Of a stretch of DNA of 64,000 nt, positions 1 through 9,026 are shown piece after piece. Positions within the stretch are counted from its first letter, which is position 1. Every line of letters begins with the position of its first letter. This DNA is from Streptomyces lichenis (GTDB lineage Bacteria; Actinomycetota; Actinomycetes; Streptomycetales; Streptomycetaceae), in contig NZ_JALPTH010000011.1 of NCBI RefSeq assembly GCF_023218175.1, positions 143,217 to 207,216 on the forward strand, read 5' to 3'. Both the position numbers and the translations under genes were made by a program. The notes under the pieces were generated by a model. That model did no database searches. It saw only the letters and a program-made list of their open reading frames with translations, and had not been told where the DNA came from.

Positions 1-36
1 CCGTCCCGCAGGTGGCAGAGGCGGCCTGCGGCTGGG

Positions 37-63
37 TCGTCCCCGCGGGGGCGGGGACGACGC
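37..63. repeat. Degenerate CRISPR-repeat-like palindrome
   Basis: This short stretch can fold into a hairpin, with GTCGTCCCCGC pairing with GCGGGGACGAC. Bases 41-61 match the 3' end of the clear CRISPR repeat at 9934-9960 at 20 of 21 positions. No second unit at 61-bp spacing is visible inside the window, so this is a lone relic or the edge of an array lying to the left. It could also be an ordinary GC-rich hairpin. Confidence 0.35.
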
Positions 64-112
64 GCACCAGCCGATGAGGCGGCCGGGCACCGACGTAGGG
101 GGTGGGGATGTG

Positions 113-150
113 AGGTTTGCGGGCTCCGCAGGAGCGGGGCCCGCAAACCT
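113..150 (-). terminator. Intrinsic terminator after the SH3-like secreted gene
   Basis: Arms 113-127 and 136-150 pair over 15 bp with one G-T wobble around an 8-base loop. The hairpin lies 10 bases beyond the stop codon of the minus-strand gene at 161-520. There is no long T tract, which is common for actinomycete terminators. Confidence 0.65.
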
Positions 151-160
151 GGAGTCGCCG

Positions 161-520
161 CTAGCCGCAGTGGCCGACGCCGGCCTGGCCGCCGACGAGC
201 GAGGAGTGAACCCAGCCGGTGCCCACCGAGCTGGACACCTTGAACCAGCGGTTCGAGGCGTAGTTCGCGCTCGGCGGGTAGACCCACTGGTCGTCTCGCC
301 AGCACTGCATCGAGACACCCGCTCCGTTGCGCAGGTAGCCGTAGGAGGAGCAGCCGGTGTTGGAGCAGCTGCGGATGTTCGCCCCGCCGCTGTTGGATGA
401 GATGTAGCTGCCCGCCGCCTCAGCGGTGCCGGCGCCGGCGAGCAGCGCCGTCATGGCCAGGCCCGCGGTCGCCGTGGCGACGCCGGTCTTCGTACCCAAC
501 GCCTTCCAGATGGGTCGCAT
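161..520 (-). CDS. Secreted SH3-like domain protein
   Basis: A 119-residue exported protein of unknown role. Residues 1-36 form a signal peptide: a short basic start, a hydrophobic core and an Ala-x-Ala-type cleavage region ending in AEAA. The mature part has the N-I-R, C-x-x-x-G-C and W-x-x-V motifs of bacterial SH3-like wall- or ligand-binding domains, with Trp-rich strands and Cys residues that could form disulfides. The start at 520 was chosen because GGAG lies 6 bases upstream and the signal peptide begins there; the reading frame stays open further upstream but is not protein-like. A strong hairpin follows the stop. A second secreted gene lies upstream on the same strand, but two hairpins separate them. 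Confidence 0.8.
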   Translation of the reverse strand: MRPIWKALGTKTGVATATAGLAMTALLAGAGTAEAAGSYISSNSGGANIRSCSNTGCSSYGYLRNGAGVSMQCWRDDQWVYPPSANYASNRWFKVSSSVGTGWVHSSLVGGQAGVGHCG

Positions 521-897
521 CACGTTCTCCTTCGTGTCTTTCCCTCTCGTCACCTTGGACGAGGCGCCGCCGAAGACCGGGGCGCCCCTCCAGTCAGCGC
601 GCACCGCCGCCGTCTGATCAAGGGCGGAGCCGCAGGTAGGACAGGGTTGGACAGTGCTTCGGACGGCTGCGCGCACTTCGTTCCTACGGCTTCCGTCGGG
701 CCGCGGACTGAGTTCCCGCCAGGCGCTAGGGCGCGCCGCCTGGTCCGCGGCTTCTGCGTCCGCTGATGCTGTTGGCGCGGAGGCTGGTGCGTACGGCCGC
801 GACCGCTGGAGAGGGTCGCCGGCAGCCGGGGCCGGATTCAGGCGCCGGAAGCGTTCGGCTCGTTCAGCGGCGGACGGTGCGCGGAGTTGAACATGGC

Positions 898-935
898 GAC
901 GCCCTGCCGGGCGAGTGATGCGCCGGCAGGGCGTC
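898..935 (-). terminator. Strong intergenic hairpin (second terminator)
   Basis: Perfect 13-bp arms (898-910 and 923-935) surround a 12-base loop, between two minus-strand secreted genes. It is a likely backup terminator for the gene ending at 997, and isolates the downstream gene. The rest of 521-997 shows no convincing gene. Confidence 0.6.
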
Positions 936-964
936 AGGTCGGTGAGGCCGAGGGGCCAGGCGGG

Positions 965-988
965 GACAGTGTGGGTCAGCGCACTGTC
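965..988 (-). terminator. Hairpin directly after the secreted gene at 997
   Basis: Arms GACAGTG (965-971) and CACTGTC (982-988) flank a 10-base loop, 9 bases beyond the stop of the 997-1569 gene. It is a probable first terminator in tandem with the stronger hairpin at 898-935. Confidence 0.45.
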
Positions 989-996
989 GGAAGCCT

Positions 997-1569
997 TCAG
1001 GCGATGTTCTCCTGGGCCCCGTGCAGGTCGAGTCGGCCGTCGTCGGGGCGGCGGGGACCGGAACCGGGACCGTCCGGATTTCCGCCCAAGAGGTTCATGC
1101 ACTGAGTGAAGACCAACGTGCCTCCGGGAACGGCGCGAGGGAGGACCGGTCGCCAGCTCTCCAGTTCGTAGGTCTCCCCGGTGGCCCACATGCTGCCCTC
1201 GCGGAAGGCGGGAACGGACGCGTGCAGCTGATGGCACTCCAGCTGGTCCCAGATGGTGTCCGCGAGTCCTCCTTCGAGACCGGGGACGCAGCCTTGGATG
1301 GCGTGCCACTGTTCCACCACTGCATCGCGCGGGCTGACCGCGGTAGCGGCGTGCCAGCGGGCCTCGGGGGTGGGGGTCAGGACGATCTGGAACTTACCGT
1401 CCTCCCACTCAACGACCTCGATCTGCTGGACGAACTTGCTCGACCCGCATGAGGACGCGGCGCTTGCCGGGGTGGCCGGCGCCGTCAGACCCAGGACTGC
1501 TACGGCGACGGCCGTAAGGCAGACGGCCGACCTGCGGTCTATGCGACCCAGGCGCTTGTCATTCTTCAT
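997..1569 (-). CDS. Secreted protein, DUF2599-like
   Basis: A 190-residue exported protein. Residues 1-38 form a signal peptide with a twin-arginine-like DRRSA stretch, a hydrophobic core and an A-S-A-A cleavage region. The mature part contains a W-x-x-A-T-x-V segment and a later D-x-x-W-D-Q-x-x-C-H segment; I associate this combination with DUF2599 secreted proteins, whose function is unknown. Four Cys residues could form disulfides. The start at 1569 fits AAAGGA about 10 bases upstream and the signal peptide; upstream in-frame sequence is not protein-like. It is transcribed away from the large nSTAND gene, from which 186 bases separate it. The family name is a motif-level judgement. Confidence 0.7.
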   Translation of the reverse strand: MKNDKRLGRIDRRSAVCLTAVAVAVLGLTAPATPASAASSCGSSKFVQQIEVVEWEDGKFQIVLTPTPEARWHAATAVSPRDAVVEQWHAIQGCVPGLEGGLADTIWDQLECHQLHASVPAFREGSMWATGETYELESWRPVLPRAVPGGTLVFTQCMNLLGGNPDGPGSGPRRPDDGRLDLHGAQENIA

Positions 1570-1755
1570 ACTCGACCGGTTCCTTTCCGCTGTCTGGCCG
1601 GTGAGGCCCGGCAGCAGGATGGGGAGGCGATGGGCCTGGAGGTCTCCGGCCCGCGCTTGCGACCCTGGCGTGGCGAAGCCGACCGGCGCCAGGGAGGGAG
1701 CGCCGATCGGACATGCATTGGACACCGGACCGGACCGGTAGGGGGTTGAGCCGGG

Positions 1756-4700
1756 TCAAGGGCAGGGCGGAGCGTAGGTGAATCCGACCGGAAGGTACTT
1801 GTCCCACTCTTCTCGGGTGATCCGGTCCCCGGTGGTGTCGCAGATCAGGCGGCCGGCCTCGTCGGGGTCCGTGGTCCAGAGCCATGCCCTCTTCTCGTCA
1901 CCACCGGAGACCAGGAGTGGTCGACGAGGATGGAAGTGCGCGGGGTACAGCGCCCCTGAGCTCATGCGGAGGGTGGCATACCGCGTGGGCGTGCCGGCCG
2001 CGCTGAGGTTCCACACCCACACGGTGCCGTCTCCGCCTGTGGCGGCCAGAGAGGAGCCGCGGGGCGCGAAGGCGAGGGCGAGGACGTAGCCTTCCGGGCC
2101 GGCCAGGGGTTTGGTGAGGCGCCGGGGGCGGGAGACGTCGGAGACGTCGTAGAGGTGCACGGTCCCGTCGGCCAGTCCCACGGCGAGCATGCTGCCGTCG
2201 GGGCTGAACGTGACCGCGTAGACGTAATGGTCACCGGGCGTGAGGGGCGAGCCGAGGGGACGCGGAGTTCGGGGGGCGCTGATGTCGAAGAGCCGCACGG
2301 TCTTGTTGGTGCTGCCGGCGGCCAAGACCTCTCCATCGGGGCTGAAGGCGACCTGGTTGACGAAACCGGGGAAGGTGCCGGGGGTGGACAGCCGTGTGGG
2401 CGCCCGCGGCGTGCGGACATCCCAGAGGCGGACCTCGCCCTCGCGGCCGCCGGTGGCCAACATGGTGTCGTCTGGGCTGAAGGCTATCGTCTCCACCTGG
2501 GCGGAGTGCGCTTGAAGTGGAGGCCCGTACGGGGTCGGCCGGGCGGGTGCGGTGGTGTCCCAAAGCTGCACTGTGCCGGATTTGCCGTGTCCTTCGGCAA
2601 GAAGGGACGCGTGGGACGAATAGGCGAGCGTGCCGGAGAACGCGTCCGCGTTGCGGCGGGGTCGGCCCAGCAGCTTGGGGTATTGCGGGTCTGCGATGTC
2701 GAAGAGGCGCAGGTCGGCGCTGCCCAGGGCGAGCGTGCGCCCGTCAGGACTGAAGCGGGCGGCACTGAGGGTGTAGTCCAGGCCTGCCAACGCGAGAGAG
2801 TCGACGGACCACAGCCGGGCCGCTCCGTCGTTCGCCCCGGTGATCACTTGCCGCCCGTCGGGACGGAACTTGACCGAGGTTACGGGTGAGGGATGCGGCA
2901 GGGTGGCGGTGACGCGGCGGTTGGACAGGTCCACCAGGCGCAGGCCGGTGTTGCTGTCGGAGCCGGCGATGGCCAGGGTGCGGCTGTCCGGCGAGAACGC
3001 GACGGCGTTGATGTATGAGGAGGAGCCGTCGATCGCCTCGCCCGCGACGGCGGGTTCGCGGGGGTCGGCGGTCGACCAGAGGCGTACGAGATTGTCCGCA
3101 CCTCCGGCGGCTAGCAGTCGGCCGTCTGGGCTGAAGGCGAGTTGGCCGACCGCCTTTGTGCCTGCGGCGGCGGAGACCGGCGAGGTCATGCGGCGGGGCC
3201 TGCTGATGTCCCATATGGCGACGGATCCGTCGTCCGAGCCGACCGCGAGCGCTCGGCCGCTGGGGTGGAAGGCCACTGACTTCACCGCCGAAGTCTTCGC
3301 GGCCCGGACCGCTCCGCCCAGCGGCTGGAGTGATGTACCGGCGACAGACCACAGTTGCACGGTCCCGCTCACACCGCCCTTCACCCTCGCCCGCGCGCCT
3401 GCGGTGGCCATCGTGGCACCGTCCCGGCTGAAGACCACGGAGTACATGTTCGTCCCCAGCCCGGTCAGCGGCGGCAGGGCGACGGGGGCGGTGGGGTCGC
3501 TGGTGTTCCAGAGGTGGATGCTGCCGCCGTCGCAGGACGCGGCGAGGACATTCCCGTGCGGTGAGAAGGCCAAAGCGTAGATCTTGCCGCAGTCGGGTCC
3601 CGGTGCCGGCGGCAGTGCCCGGGGCCGGCTTGCGGCGGAGACGTCCCATAGCCGTACGGAACCCTGGGAGGCCGCTGCCACGACCCGCCCACCCGGGTGT
3701 ATCCCGACCGCGTACATGATGCGGCGTCGGTCACCTCCGAGCATGCGCACGGCCGGGGCCAGCGCGGTGGCTTCCATCAGCGCCGAACGCGCCTCGACGG
3801 TGGGAGAGATGCGGTAGGCGACCAACGCCAGCTGACGGGCCAAGTTGACGTCCTTCGACCGAAGGATGGACGACTGGACCGCCAGGCTCCGCGACTGGGC
3901 TTCGTTGCGCTGCCGTTCGAGATCGCTCGCTTGGTGGGAAGTGACCAGGCTCAGGGTGGCTGCGACGCAGAGCAGGGCGACCAGCACGGCGATCGTCCCC
4001 CATACGAGCTGGACCCGGTGCCGGGAGCGCCGGACCGAGGCGTCGATGAACGCCCGGGTCAACTTGCCTGAATCAGCCGGGTGGTTCTGACGCCACTGCC
4101 GTGCTGCCTCCAACCGGGTGGCAGAGTAGAGGTCGGCGCCGGGACGTCCGCTCTGGTCCCATTCGCGTGCGTCCGCGCTGACCTGCTGCGCCACCAGCCG
4201 AGCGCCGCGGCCGGCGTCCAGCCAGTCGCGTAGCTCGGGCCAGGCTGCTATCAGGGCCTCGTGCGCGATCTCGACACCGTCGTCGATGATGAGTAGTCGA
4301 CGGGCCACGAAGCGGTCCAGGACCAGGTCCACGTCGGCCTGCTCACCGCCCACCTCCATGAACAGGTCGTCCTGGGACACCCGCCGTCGGGTCGCCGCCC
4401 CAGTGGGCTGCACGTGCACCAGGCAGAGGAAGACCCGCCGGGCCACGGCCTGCTGGGCGGGCGACAGCCCGGTGTAGGTGCTCTCGGCCGTCGAGCGCAG
4501 TGCGCCCTCGACGCCGCCCGCCGCCGCGTAGTCGACCAGCGTCATCTCCTTGCCTGCACTCCTGGCCCAGGTCATTTGCAAGGCGTGCGACAGCAGGGGA
4601 AGCACACCCGCCTGATGGGCGGATCTACCTCCGCGGGCAGAAACGTCACCGAGCACCTTCTCCACGAAGCCCGGTTCCGGGACGACCCCGAAGGCACGAG

Positions 4701-5721
4701 AGGGTCGCTCGATGACCTGGGACAAGTCGCCCTCGTCCATGGGGCCGACGAATACGGGCGGGCGCTCTCGCATCAGGCGGCGGATCGTCCGGTGTGACAC
4801 GACGGCATCGAGGAAGTCCAGGCGCACGCCCACCAGGACCACGGCGGCGTCGGGCGCGGTCGCCATCGCGCCGAGCACGGTGATGAAAGCGGCGAGCGAC
4901 TCCTCACTACCGGGGCCGTCCTCAGCGCTGACCACAGCACGTTCGAACTGGTCGACAACCACGACAAAGCGGGCGTGCCCTCCGGACGGGGATCTGCGGG
5001 AAGCGGACCTTTCTCGCGGCATCGAGACGATGCGCCGACATATGGCCTTGATCGAGTCCGTTCCGCTCTGCAATTCGTGCAGCACGGTCTCAGGGTCGTC
5101 TCGAAGGTGGGCCGCCACCGCCCGGGCGAGGGCCGCCAAGGCGTGCGGTTCGTGGCTCTCGGCACTGAGCGCGAGCACCGGCCAGGATCCGCTGTCCGGC
5201 AGCGAGCCGGCGGCCAGGGCAGGCAGGACACCGGCGTTCAGCAGTGATGACTTCCCGGTGCCGGAAGCACCTGTCAGCACCAGCAGGCCACCGGTCGCCC
5301 GTATCAACTCGATCCGTCCGAGGACCTCCTCGACCAGGGCAGCCCGGCCGTGGAACACGGCTGCGGACTCCGCGTCGTAGCTTCTCAGTCCGCGGTATGG
5401 CTCCGCCGCCGGCGGCTTCGCCCGTTGGGTCCGCAACGCCTGCGCTGTCGAAATCCAATCGTCGACCGCAGCGTCGTCGCTCACTCCCATGGCCCTGAGT
5501 GCGCATGCGAACGCCGGTTCGTTGGCTGCGGAAACAATTCCGCCCTTGCCCCAGTGCTCGATTGTCCCCCTGCTGACGCGGTGCACCTCAGCGCAGGCCT
5601 GCTCCAACCTCCGAAGGCTCAGACCGGAGCGAGTGCGCAGGCGTTGCAGAGCCCGGCCGAAGGCGAGGCGATCCTCGCGGTCCTCGGGCGTCAGGACAAA
5701 GGGGTCCGGCGTCTCGTTCAC
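1756..5721 (-). CDS. nSTAND ATPase with HTH and 14 WD40 blades
   Basis: A 1321-residue signalling NTPase. An N-terminal Xre/Cro-like helix-turn-helix (about 18-100) is followed by a P-loop NTPase: Walker A GASGTGKSS at 151-159 and Walker B VVVVDQFE near 253-260, then the winged-helix arm typical of STAND proteins. A membrane segment lies at about 571-594, then a short charged coil. Residues about 655-1295 hold fourteen WD40 units, most with S-P-D-G and L-W-D signatures, enough for two seven-bladed propellers. The C-terminus has E-W-x-x-Y-L and P-P-C motifs. The start is GTG at 5721 with GAGGAG upstream; ATG two bases away runs into a stop. STAND proteins switch on by nucleotide exchange and oligomerisation after the sensor domain binds a ligand. 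Roles in antiphage defence, death or development are known for relatives, but the ligand here is unknown. It stands alone. Confidence 0.88.
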   Translation of the reverse strand: MNETPDPFVLTPEDREDRLAFGRALQRLRTRSGLSLRRLEQACAEVHRVSRGTIEHWGKGGIVSAANEPAFACALRAMGVSDDAAVDDWISTAQALRTQRAKPPAAEPYRGLRSYDAESAAVFHGRAALVEEVLGRIELIRATGGLLVLTGASGTGKSSLLNAGVLPALAAGSLPDSGSWPVLALSAESHEPHALAALARAVAAHLRDDPETVLHELQSGTDSIKAICRRIVSMPRERSASRRSPSGGHARFVVVVDQFERAVVSAEDGPGSEESLAAFITVLGAMATAPDAAVVLVGVRLDFLDAVVSHRTIRRLMRERPPVFVGPMDEGDLSQVIERPSRAFGVVPEPGFVEKVLGDVSARGGRSAHQAGVLPLLSHALQMTWARSAGKEMTLVDYAAAGGVEGALRSTAESTYTGLSPAQQAVARRVFLCLVHVQPTGAATRRRVSQDDLFMEVGGEQADVDLVLDRFVARRLLIIDDGVEIAHEALIAAWPELRDWLDAGRGARLVAQQVSADAREWDQSGRPGADLYSATRLEAARQWRQNHPADSGKLTRAFIDASVRRSRHRVQLVWGTIAVLVALLCVAATLSLVTSHQASDLERQRNEAQSRSLAVQSSILRSKDVNLARQLALVAYRISPTVEARSALMEATALAPAVRMLGGDRRRIMYAVGIHPGGRVVAAASQGSVRLWDVSAASRPRALPPAPGPDCGKIYALAFSPHGNVLAASCDGGSIHLWNTSDPTAPVALPPLTGLGTNMYSVVFSRDGATMATAGARARVKGGVSGTVQLWSVAGTSLQPLGGAVRAAKTSAVKSVAFHPSGRALAVGSDDGSVAIWDISRPRRMTSPVSAAAGTKAVGQLAFSPDGRLLAAGGADNLVRLWSTADPREPAVAGEAIDGSSSYINAVAFSPDSRTLAIAGSDSNTGLRLVDLSNRRVTATLPHPSPVTSVKFRPDGRQVITGANDGAARLWSVDSLALAGLDYTLSAARFSPDGRTLALGSADLRLFDIADPQYPKLLGRPRRNADAFSGTLAYSSHASLLAEGHGKSGTVQLWDTTAPARPTPYGPPLQAHSAQVETIAFSPDDTMLATGGREGEVRLWDVRTPRAPTRLSTPGTFPGFVNQVAFSPDGEVLAAGSTNKTVRLFDISAPRTPRPLGSPLTPGDHYVYAVTFSPDGSMLAVGLADGTVHLYDVSDVSRPRRLTKPLAGPEGYVLALAFAPRGSSLAATGGDGTVWVWNLSAAGTPTRYATLRMSSGALYPAHFHPRRPLLVSGGDEKRAWLWTTDPDEAGRLICDTTGDRITREEWDKYLPVGFTYAPPCP

Positions 5722-5824
5722 ATGTCTCCTCGAGGGGCCGGTGGCATGTCTCGGGAGCGGTCACACTAATGGTCGCGGCTGGTCACGCCTGTAGGTGTAG
5801 ATAGCCGATCGGCCACCCACACAA

Positions 5825-5865
5825 AGAGGGGTACCAGCGGCCGGAGGGCCCACTGGTGCCCCTCT
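5825..5865. promoter_or_regulatory. Hairpin upstream of the nSTAND gene
   Basis: Arms 5825-5837 and 5853-5865 pair at 12 of 13 positions around a 15-base loop, about 100 bases upstream of the nSTAND start. It could insulate that promoter or terminate transcription arriving from the right. Between 5722 and 5985 no convincing gene was found. Confidence 0.35.
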
Positions 5866-5985
5866 CTGAACGACAGTGCCATCAGCATCGGTTCGTCAGC
5901 GGAGATCACGGGTCGAACCCGGTCACGTACCGTCGTCCCTGCACCATGTCCACCGTCCTCCCCGGCCCGCGGGGTGGGCCGTGAC

Positions 5986-6195
5986 CCGTACGGACACGGG
6001 TCGCAGCCGATGAGAGGCGAGCGGGACCGGCGCACCGCGCCGATCCGGAACGTGTTCGTGGTCTGCTACGTCGCCCAGGCTGCCCTCACCGTCACCGCAG
6101 TCCGGCTCGTTCCACCCCCCCTGATGCCAGCACGCCCAAGCCGGCGCCGGGCTGCTCAGGGCAGTGGGGGAGTGCAGGACTCGCAGGCCCGGTAG
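5986..6195 (+). pseudogene. Truncated RelE-like toxin remnant
   Basis: The fragment matches residues from about 38 onward of the toxin at 31356-31604, including the G-H-G-S-Q-P-M-R-G-E-R stretch and the following beta-strand region. The first half and the DUF6247 antitoxin partner are absent, and a one-base insertion at the end of the frame adds an unrelated tail. It is a dead copy within repeat A. Confidence 0.65.
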
Positions 6196-6310
6196 TAGCG
6201 ACCGCCCTGGGGTCCGGTGCCGGCCCGTGCCCACCGTGTCAGCCCCTGCCAGTCGACGGCCTCCCCTTGAGAGAGCACGACACCCGCCGCGTGGGCGTGC
6301 CACTTCAGAC
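5986..6310. repeat. 330-bp dispersed repeat A, copy 1
   Basis: This block is about 95% identical by eye to 31465-31789, in the same orientation. It carries the last 45 or so codons of a RelE-like toxin on the plus strand, and on the minus strand the C-terminal 50 codons of a Cys-containing unknown protein. Copy 1 lacks the antitoxin gene and the toxin N-terminus that copy 2 keeps, and an extra C near 6120 removes the toxin stop. Copy 1 keeps more of the minus-strand gene. Confidence 0.85.
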
Positions 6311-6658
6311 GGTGCCGGAGCTCGTACTCGGGCAGCTCGAGTGCACGTGAACGATGGGGTGATGCGTGAGGGCATCCCGAAGGTGAGCGGTCCGGCCCAT
6401 GATGACGTAGGGGTAGGTGTCGGGATCCTGGGCTTTGGCGACGCGCTCCTGTTCCTCCGCCAGGGTGCGGCGGAAGCCGGGCTCGGCCGCCCAGCAGGTG
6501 TCGCAGTCGCCGAAGCAGCGGGCGTACAGCTGGGCGGCTTCGTTCCCGTGGCACGGATCGTACTTCGCGTCCAGGGCGGCGGCCCGCTCGGCGATGGCCT
6601 CGCGCACGGACTGCGCGGTGAGGGTTCCGGCCACGACGAGGTCGAGCAGCTCAAGCAC
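6156..6658 (-). pseudogene. Frameshifted Cys-rich unknown protein
   Basis: Two minus-strand frames join near 6340 to give a protein of about 165 residues. The upstream part runs from a GTG at 6658 and contains C-F-G-D-C-D-T-C-W. The downstream part ends Y-R-A-C-E-S-C-T-P-P-L-P. The same C-terminus, differing at a few positions, occurs in repeat A copy 2 near 31636-31786, which supports it being a real family. The Cys pairs could bind metal. I do not recognise the family. The frame change could be a true mutation or a sequencing error, but neighbouring genes are also decayed. Confidence 0.5.
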
Positions 6659-6963
6659 CGCCGGAACCTCGACGGTGCTGCTTCAGCCACCGGTCCACCT
6701 CCGCTCCGGCCGAAAGTCCATCCCCCAGGTCCAGGCCACCCCTCGGAGCTGGGGGTCCTCTACCTCAAGGTCGCTGTGATCGCTTGCAGGCATGCTTCCT
6801 CATCTCTGCACGTCAAGCGCGAAAGTCCTCTTTCCCTGTTGACGGCTCCGGCGGCGTGCGCCGCAGAGGGCCGGTCACAGGCTGCTGTCTTCCAGCGGGG
6901 TGGGGGCATGGTCGCGAGGTGCCGAGGAAGGGGTGGTGATGCGCCCGCGGCCCGCATCGCCGA

Positions 6964-7200
6964 GTGGGTCTGCTGCAGGCGGTGGCGCTGGACGTGGTCA
7001 CCCAGCCCGGCTGGCGCACCCATCTGCGGGGCCTGGGCCGCCGGCTGGCCGCCCGCCGCGACCTGCTGGCCGGGGCGCTCGCCGAGCACGTACCGGAGGC
7101 GCGGCTGGAGGCGGTGCCCCGGGGAGGGCTGAACCTCTGGGCCCGGCTGCCGGACGGCACCGACCCAGAGCGGCTGGTCCGGGGGGCGGCTGGGCGCACT
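6964..7200 (+). pseudogene. MocR/PdxR-type aminotransferase-like C-terminal fragment
   Basis: About 75 residues match the end of GntR-MocR fusion regulators: L-A-A-R-R-D-L-L-A-G, then P-R-G-G-L-N-L-W and R-L-P-D-G-T-D. The N-terminal winged helix, the PLP-lysine region and the final strand are missing, and the frame then runs into unrelated sequence. It is a relic with no role expected. Confidence 0.55.
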
Positions 7201-7915
7201 CCCTGGCGGGAAGCCGGCGGGCCCCGTCGAACGAGAAGGAACCCGGGGCCCTCCAGGGTACTGCCCGGGAAGTGGGCGGCTGTGCACGCCGGTTCAACGC
7301 GGTAGGGGCTGCGGTGGTCACGGGCCGGGCGAGCCCCTTCGCCACGCAGCCGACCGGGGCGCCGCAACGCCGCCGTGCAGTGGTGTGGGGGTCAGGGGTT
7401 GTCGCGGCCAGTGCGGCTGATGCGGGTGCGGTAGGCGGTGGCTCCTGCGGGGTGAGGGTGAGCCGCCCAGGTTCGGGGTGGGGTAGGGGTAGTTCCTCGG
7501 CTTTCATCAGTACGTCGAACATCGTGCCGGGGAAGCTGAGCAGCAGGGGGCCCTGCTCGGCAGTCTCGACGGCTAGCCACGAGTCGGGGCTCTCCTCGTC
7601 GTGTTCGTCGGTGACTTCGACTCGCTCGCGGCGGTCACCGTGACCACGGGCGGCACGGCCGGGTCCTCATTGAGGACTCCTGCCTAACAGCCCTGCCCAG
7701 GTCGGACCAGTACTCGGCCCCGCGTCCCACTCCGCCCGATGTGGGACCCGGCCCTCGTCTGCCGACGCGCAACCGGAGTGCGCTGGCCATCCTGGGCCGG
7801 TATTTCGCCGTCGCCCGCTGTAGCGGCACCGGCGGTCTCACCCGCCGTTACAACGGTGTCCGGGCCCTGCGGTGTGCGTCGGGCTGCCTGAAGGAAGACG
7901 AGGGGGTCAGGGCCG

Positions 7916-8115
7916 GTGCTGAGCATCAACGTGGCAGTGCTACTGGCGGTGATCGTGGTGGTGCGGCTGCGTCGCGAGGCCCACAGTCGGCTGGACGAGA
8001 AGCTGACGGTGGTCCTGGTCTCGCGCTCGGGGTGCTGCTGGCGCCGACCGCGTTCGGGCAGTGGCTGGCCGACGCGCTCGGCGATGTCGCCCACGGCATC
8101 TCCCAGAGCTCCAGG
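7916..8115 (+). pseudogene. Small membrane protein relic (integrative-element type)
   Basis: The frame begins M-L-S-I-N-V with one hydrophobic segment, then an R-R-E-A-H-S-R-L-D-E-K stretch, then shifts frame near 8020 into a second hydrophobic segment containing A-P-T-A-F-G-Q-W-L. Two-segment proteins of this kind are common cargo of actinomycete integrative elements. With the Mrr-like nuclease relic just downstream it suggests a degraded element. The exact family is not known to me. Confidence 0.45.
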
Positions 8116-8509
8116 GACCAGCCATTGCAGCAGGTCCCTTCTCGCCCCGTCCTGCTCGCCCGCTCCTACTCCGCCCGGCCGTCCGGCAGCTTTCACGGGG
8201 TGGTGGTCTCAGTCGTCGTCGGTTGTCTCGTTGCGGTCGGCCGCCTCGGCGGCCCGGTCGTCGAACCCGCCCTGCGCTGTCGCGCTGTCCGGGTGCCGCT
8301 CGGCGGCCTGCGCGGTGCGGTCAGCAGCCTCATGGTCCATCGACGTCTTTCCCATACCGCCCGTCGCCCTCCTCTCCCTCACCACCGCATCCCGACCGAG
8401 TCACACCCGGCCGCACCCCGGCCCAGCGGGGAGCGCGCCGGGCGGGCAGTCCGCCCCGCCGCCGCGGCGCACTCTCCCGCCCGGGCCGGCCCGGGCGCCG
8501 CTCGGGTGC

Positions 8510-8893
8510 CGGCCTGCGGCGTTGGTTCCGCGGACGGTGGGGATGGGAGCAGGTGGCCGTTACCGGGCTGGCGGCCGCGGTGGTGTGGAGTGTGCTGACC
8601 GGGCTGGTGTGCTGGCTTGTTGCGCACCCACCGGTACCCGTGCTCCTGGCGGCCGCCGCCCTCGCCGCGGGCGCCGGGTGGGTGTGGCGGCGCCGGGAGC
8701 GGGCGCGGTGGGAGCAGGTCCAGGCCCGGGGCCCGCGGTCTCGCTGCCGCAGCTCGACGCCCTGCATCACCGGGACTTCGAGCATGCGGGGCGCAACCTG
8801 ATGCGGCGGGACGGCTGCCCGGACGCCGTCCAGGGTCGGCGGCGCCGGCGACGACGGCGCGGACGTCAAGGTCACCACCGAGACGACTGCATA
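8510..8893 (+). pseudogene. Mrr-like restriction endonuclease relic
   Basis: Three frames must be joined. The first has two membrane segments followed by R-R-R-E-R-A-R-W-E-Q-V. The second reads L-P-Q-L-D-A-L-H-H-R-D-F-E-H-A and L-M-R-R-D-G-C. The third reads V-G-G-A-G-D-D-G-A-D-V-K-V before a stop at 8893. This is the N-terminal half of membrane-anchored Mrr-type nucleases found on Streptomyces integrative elements; the catalytic Q-x-K core that normally follows is lost. It is not functional. Confidence 0.6.
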
Positions 8894-9026
8894 AGAGGGG
8901 TCACACCCCGGTAAGCCAGCTGAGGGCCAACAACCGAAGACCTGAAACACAACTGCCCGGTGGCTCCACAGCCGCCGGGCAGCCACGCGTGCAAGCCGCA
9001 CCACACTCCACCACCACCGGGGAAAA

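Noticed and set aside
5890..5935. tRNA-like T-loop sequence
   Set aside because: A GGGTCGAACCC-like dyad is present but no acceptor stem, anticodon arm or CCA-compatible fold could be assembled around it.
5766..6035. Possible 89-codon minus-strand gene
   Set aside because: The last 50 codons look faintly protein-like, but codon use includes several A/T-ending codons, no family motif is seen and the first half overlaps repeat A antisense.
7392..7680. Minus-strand acidic fragment near 7.4-7.7 kb
   Set aside because: An acidic stretch with D-E-H-D-E-E-S-P-D-S-W is readable, but it needs a frame change at each end and has no start or family match; too weak to annotate.
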